64,000 bases of DNA from DATCJA01 sp963734635. Its GTDB lineage: Bacteria; Acidobacteriota; Vicinamibacteria; Vicinamibacterales; UBA2999. Location of the stretch: assembly GCA_963734635.1 (NCBI GenBank), contig CAVTIA010000002.1, forward strand, positions 248,001 through 312,000. The letters run 5' to 3'. Made by a program: the position numbers and the translations under genes. Each line of letters begins with the position of its first letter. Within the stretch, counting starts at the first letter, position 1. Of this stretch, positions 63,741-64,000 are shown piece after piece. The notes under the pieces are model-generated. The model searched no databases, was not told the origin of the DNA, and saw nothing but the letters and a program-made list of their open reading frames with translations.

Positions 63741-63846
63741 AGTAGGCAGTAGGCAGTAGGCAGTGGGCAGTGAGAAGACCAAACCAGAACCAGCTTTGTT
63801 CGCCGCCTGCTACCTTCTGCATACTGCCTGCTGCTTACCGCCTACT
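63741..63846. repeat. AGTAGGC-type repeats in inverted arms between mreB and mreC
   Basis: agtaggc occurs in a tandem run at 63741-63772 (four units, the last as agtgggc). Imperfect complements (ctgcctgctgc, ccgcctact) occur at about 63822-63846, reaching into the mreB stop codon. In the mRNA these would fold between the two cistrons. The same word encodes the end of mtnA at 37376-37392. Confidence 0.6.
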
Positions 63847-64000
63847 AATCGATTGAGATTTTCCGGAGCAGATTGAAGTCCGAGAGCATCTTGCCTGCGC
63901 CGAGTACGACGGAAGACAACGGATCCTCGGCCATGGCGAGTGGCAGACCCGTTTCTTCCCGAAGCCGCTTGTCGAGATTCTTGAGCAGCGAACCACCGCC
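63844..64000 (-). CDS. mreB: Rod shape-determining protein MreB, C-terminal part (gene runs off the window)
   Basis: The last 51 or so codons of an actin-like MreB. The translation reads GGGSLLKNLDKRLREETGLP, then LAMAEDPLSSVVLGAGKML and SDFNLLRKISID before TAG at 63844-63846. This is the highly conserved MreB C terminus (GGGALLxxLD, EDPLxxVVxGxG). The 5' part lies beyond position 64000. It is the first gene of the elongasome operon, followed by mreC after a repeat-filled spacer. Confidence 0.93.

Noticed and set aside
1..64000. Prophage, integrative element, defence system or secretion-system island
   Set aside because: No integrase, transposase, phage, restriction, toxin-antitoxin or secretion genes were recognised; the content is metabolic, signalling and housekeeping.

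Overview
The window looks like a chromosomal segment of a high-GC acidobacterium, most likely of the Vicinamibacteria type. This rests on three Oar-like TonB-dependent receptors with a carboxypeptidase-regulatory-like N-terminal domain, a winged-helix/TPR one-component regulator, several Tat-exported molybdenum hydroxylases, and very dense gene packing with many 1-14 base overlaps. I could run no database search, so the placement is an inference. I saw no tRNA, rRNA, CRISPR array, prophage or transposase gene.

Layout. 0.1-18.5 kb holds three loci for xanthine-oxidase-family (molybdenum hydroxylase) enzymes: two two-subunit isoquinoline-oxidoreductase-like pairs (129-2907 and 15644-18477) and a PaoABC-like three-subunit enzyme coupled to a cytochrome b (4723-9733). 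Between them lie a lytic transglycosylase, a persulfide-dioxygenase/rhodanese protein and a signalling operon (winged-helix/TPR regulator, response regulator, histidine kinase). 19.5-31.1 kb holds three TonB-dependent receptors and a tannase/feruloyl-esterase-like enzyme, consistent with uptake and processing of plant-derived compounds. 31.7-38.4 kb holds housekeeping and signalling genes (ALDH, pseudo-receiver, PilZ, GGCT, HD, NUDIX, YjbQ, tsaD, mtnA). A geneless 459-base gap at 38.4-38.9 kb carries a long imperfect hairpin that may be a structured RNA. 38.9-42.8 kb is a nucleoside-salvage operon (thymidine phosphorylase, CNT transporter, purine nucleoside phosphorylase, cytidine deaminase). 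42.8-49 kb holds a HEAT-repeat protein and an HD-GYP phosphodiesterase that share an N-terminal module, then a subtilase, an outer-membrane barrel and an alkyltransferase-like gene. 49.2-55 kb is a probable stress operon: a PDZ protein, two antiporter-like membrane proteins and trehalose synthesis (otsA, otsB). The second antiporter runs in frame into OtsA. 55-64 kb ends with a Rieske oxygenase, a nucleotide-sugar dehydrogenase and the rod-shape operon mreB(partial)-mreC-mreD-mrdA-rodA-rng on the minus strand.

Two window-wide patterns matter for the reader. First, many genes have broken frames. Every break I could resolve reads as one extra base, several in homopolymers, and most fall at 23.1-27.2 kb and 49.3-53.3 kb. 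This points to consensus error rather than gene decay, and split genes are therefore annotated as single loci. Second, intergenic spaces carry REP/REPIN-like palindromes headed by GTAG and locus-specific degenerate short repeats, often arranged as inverted arms.
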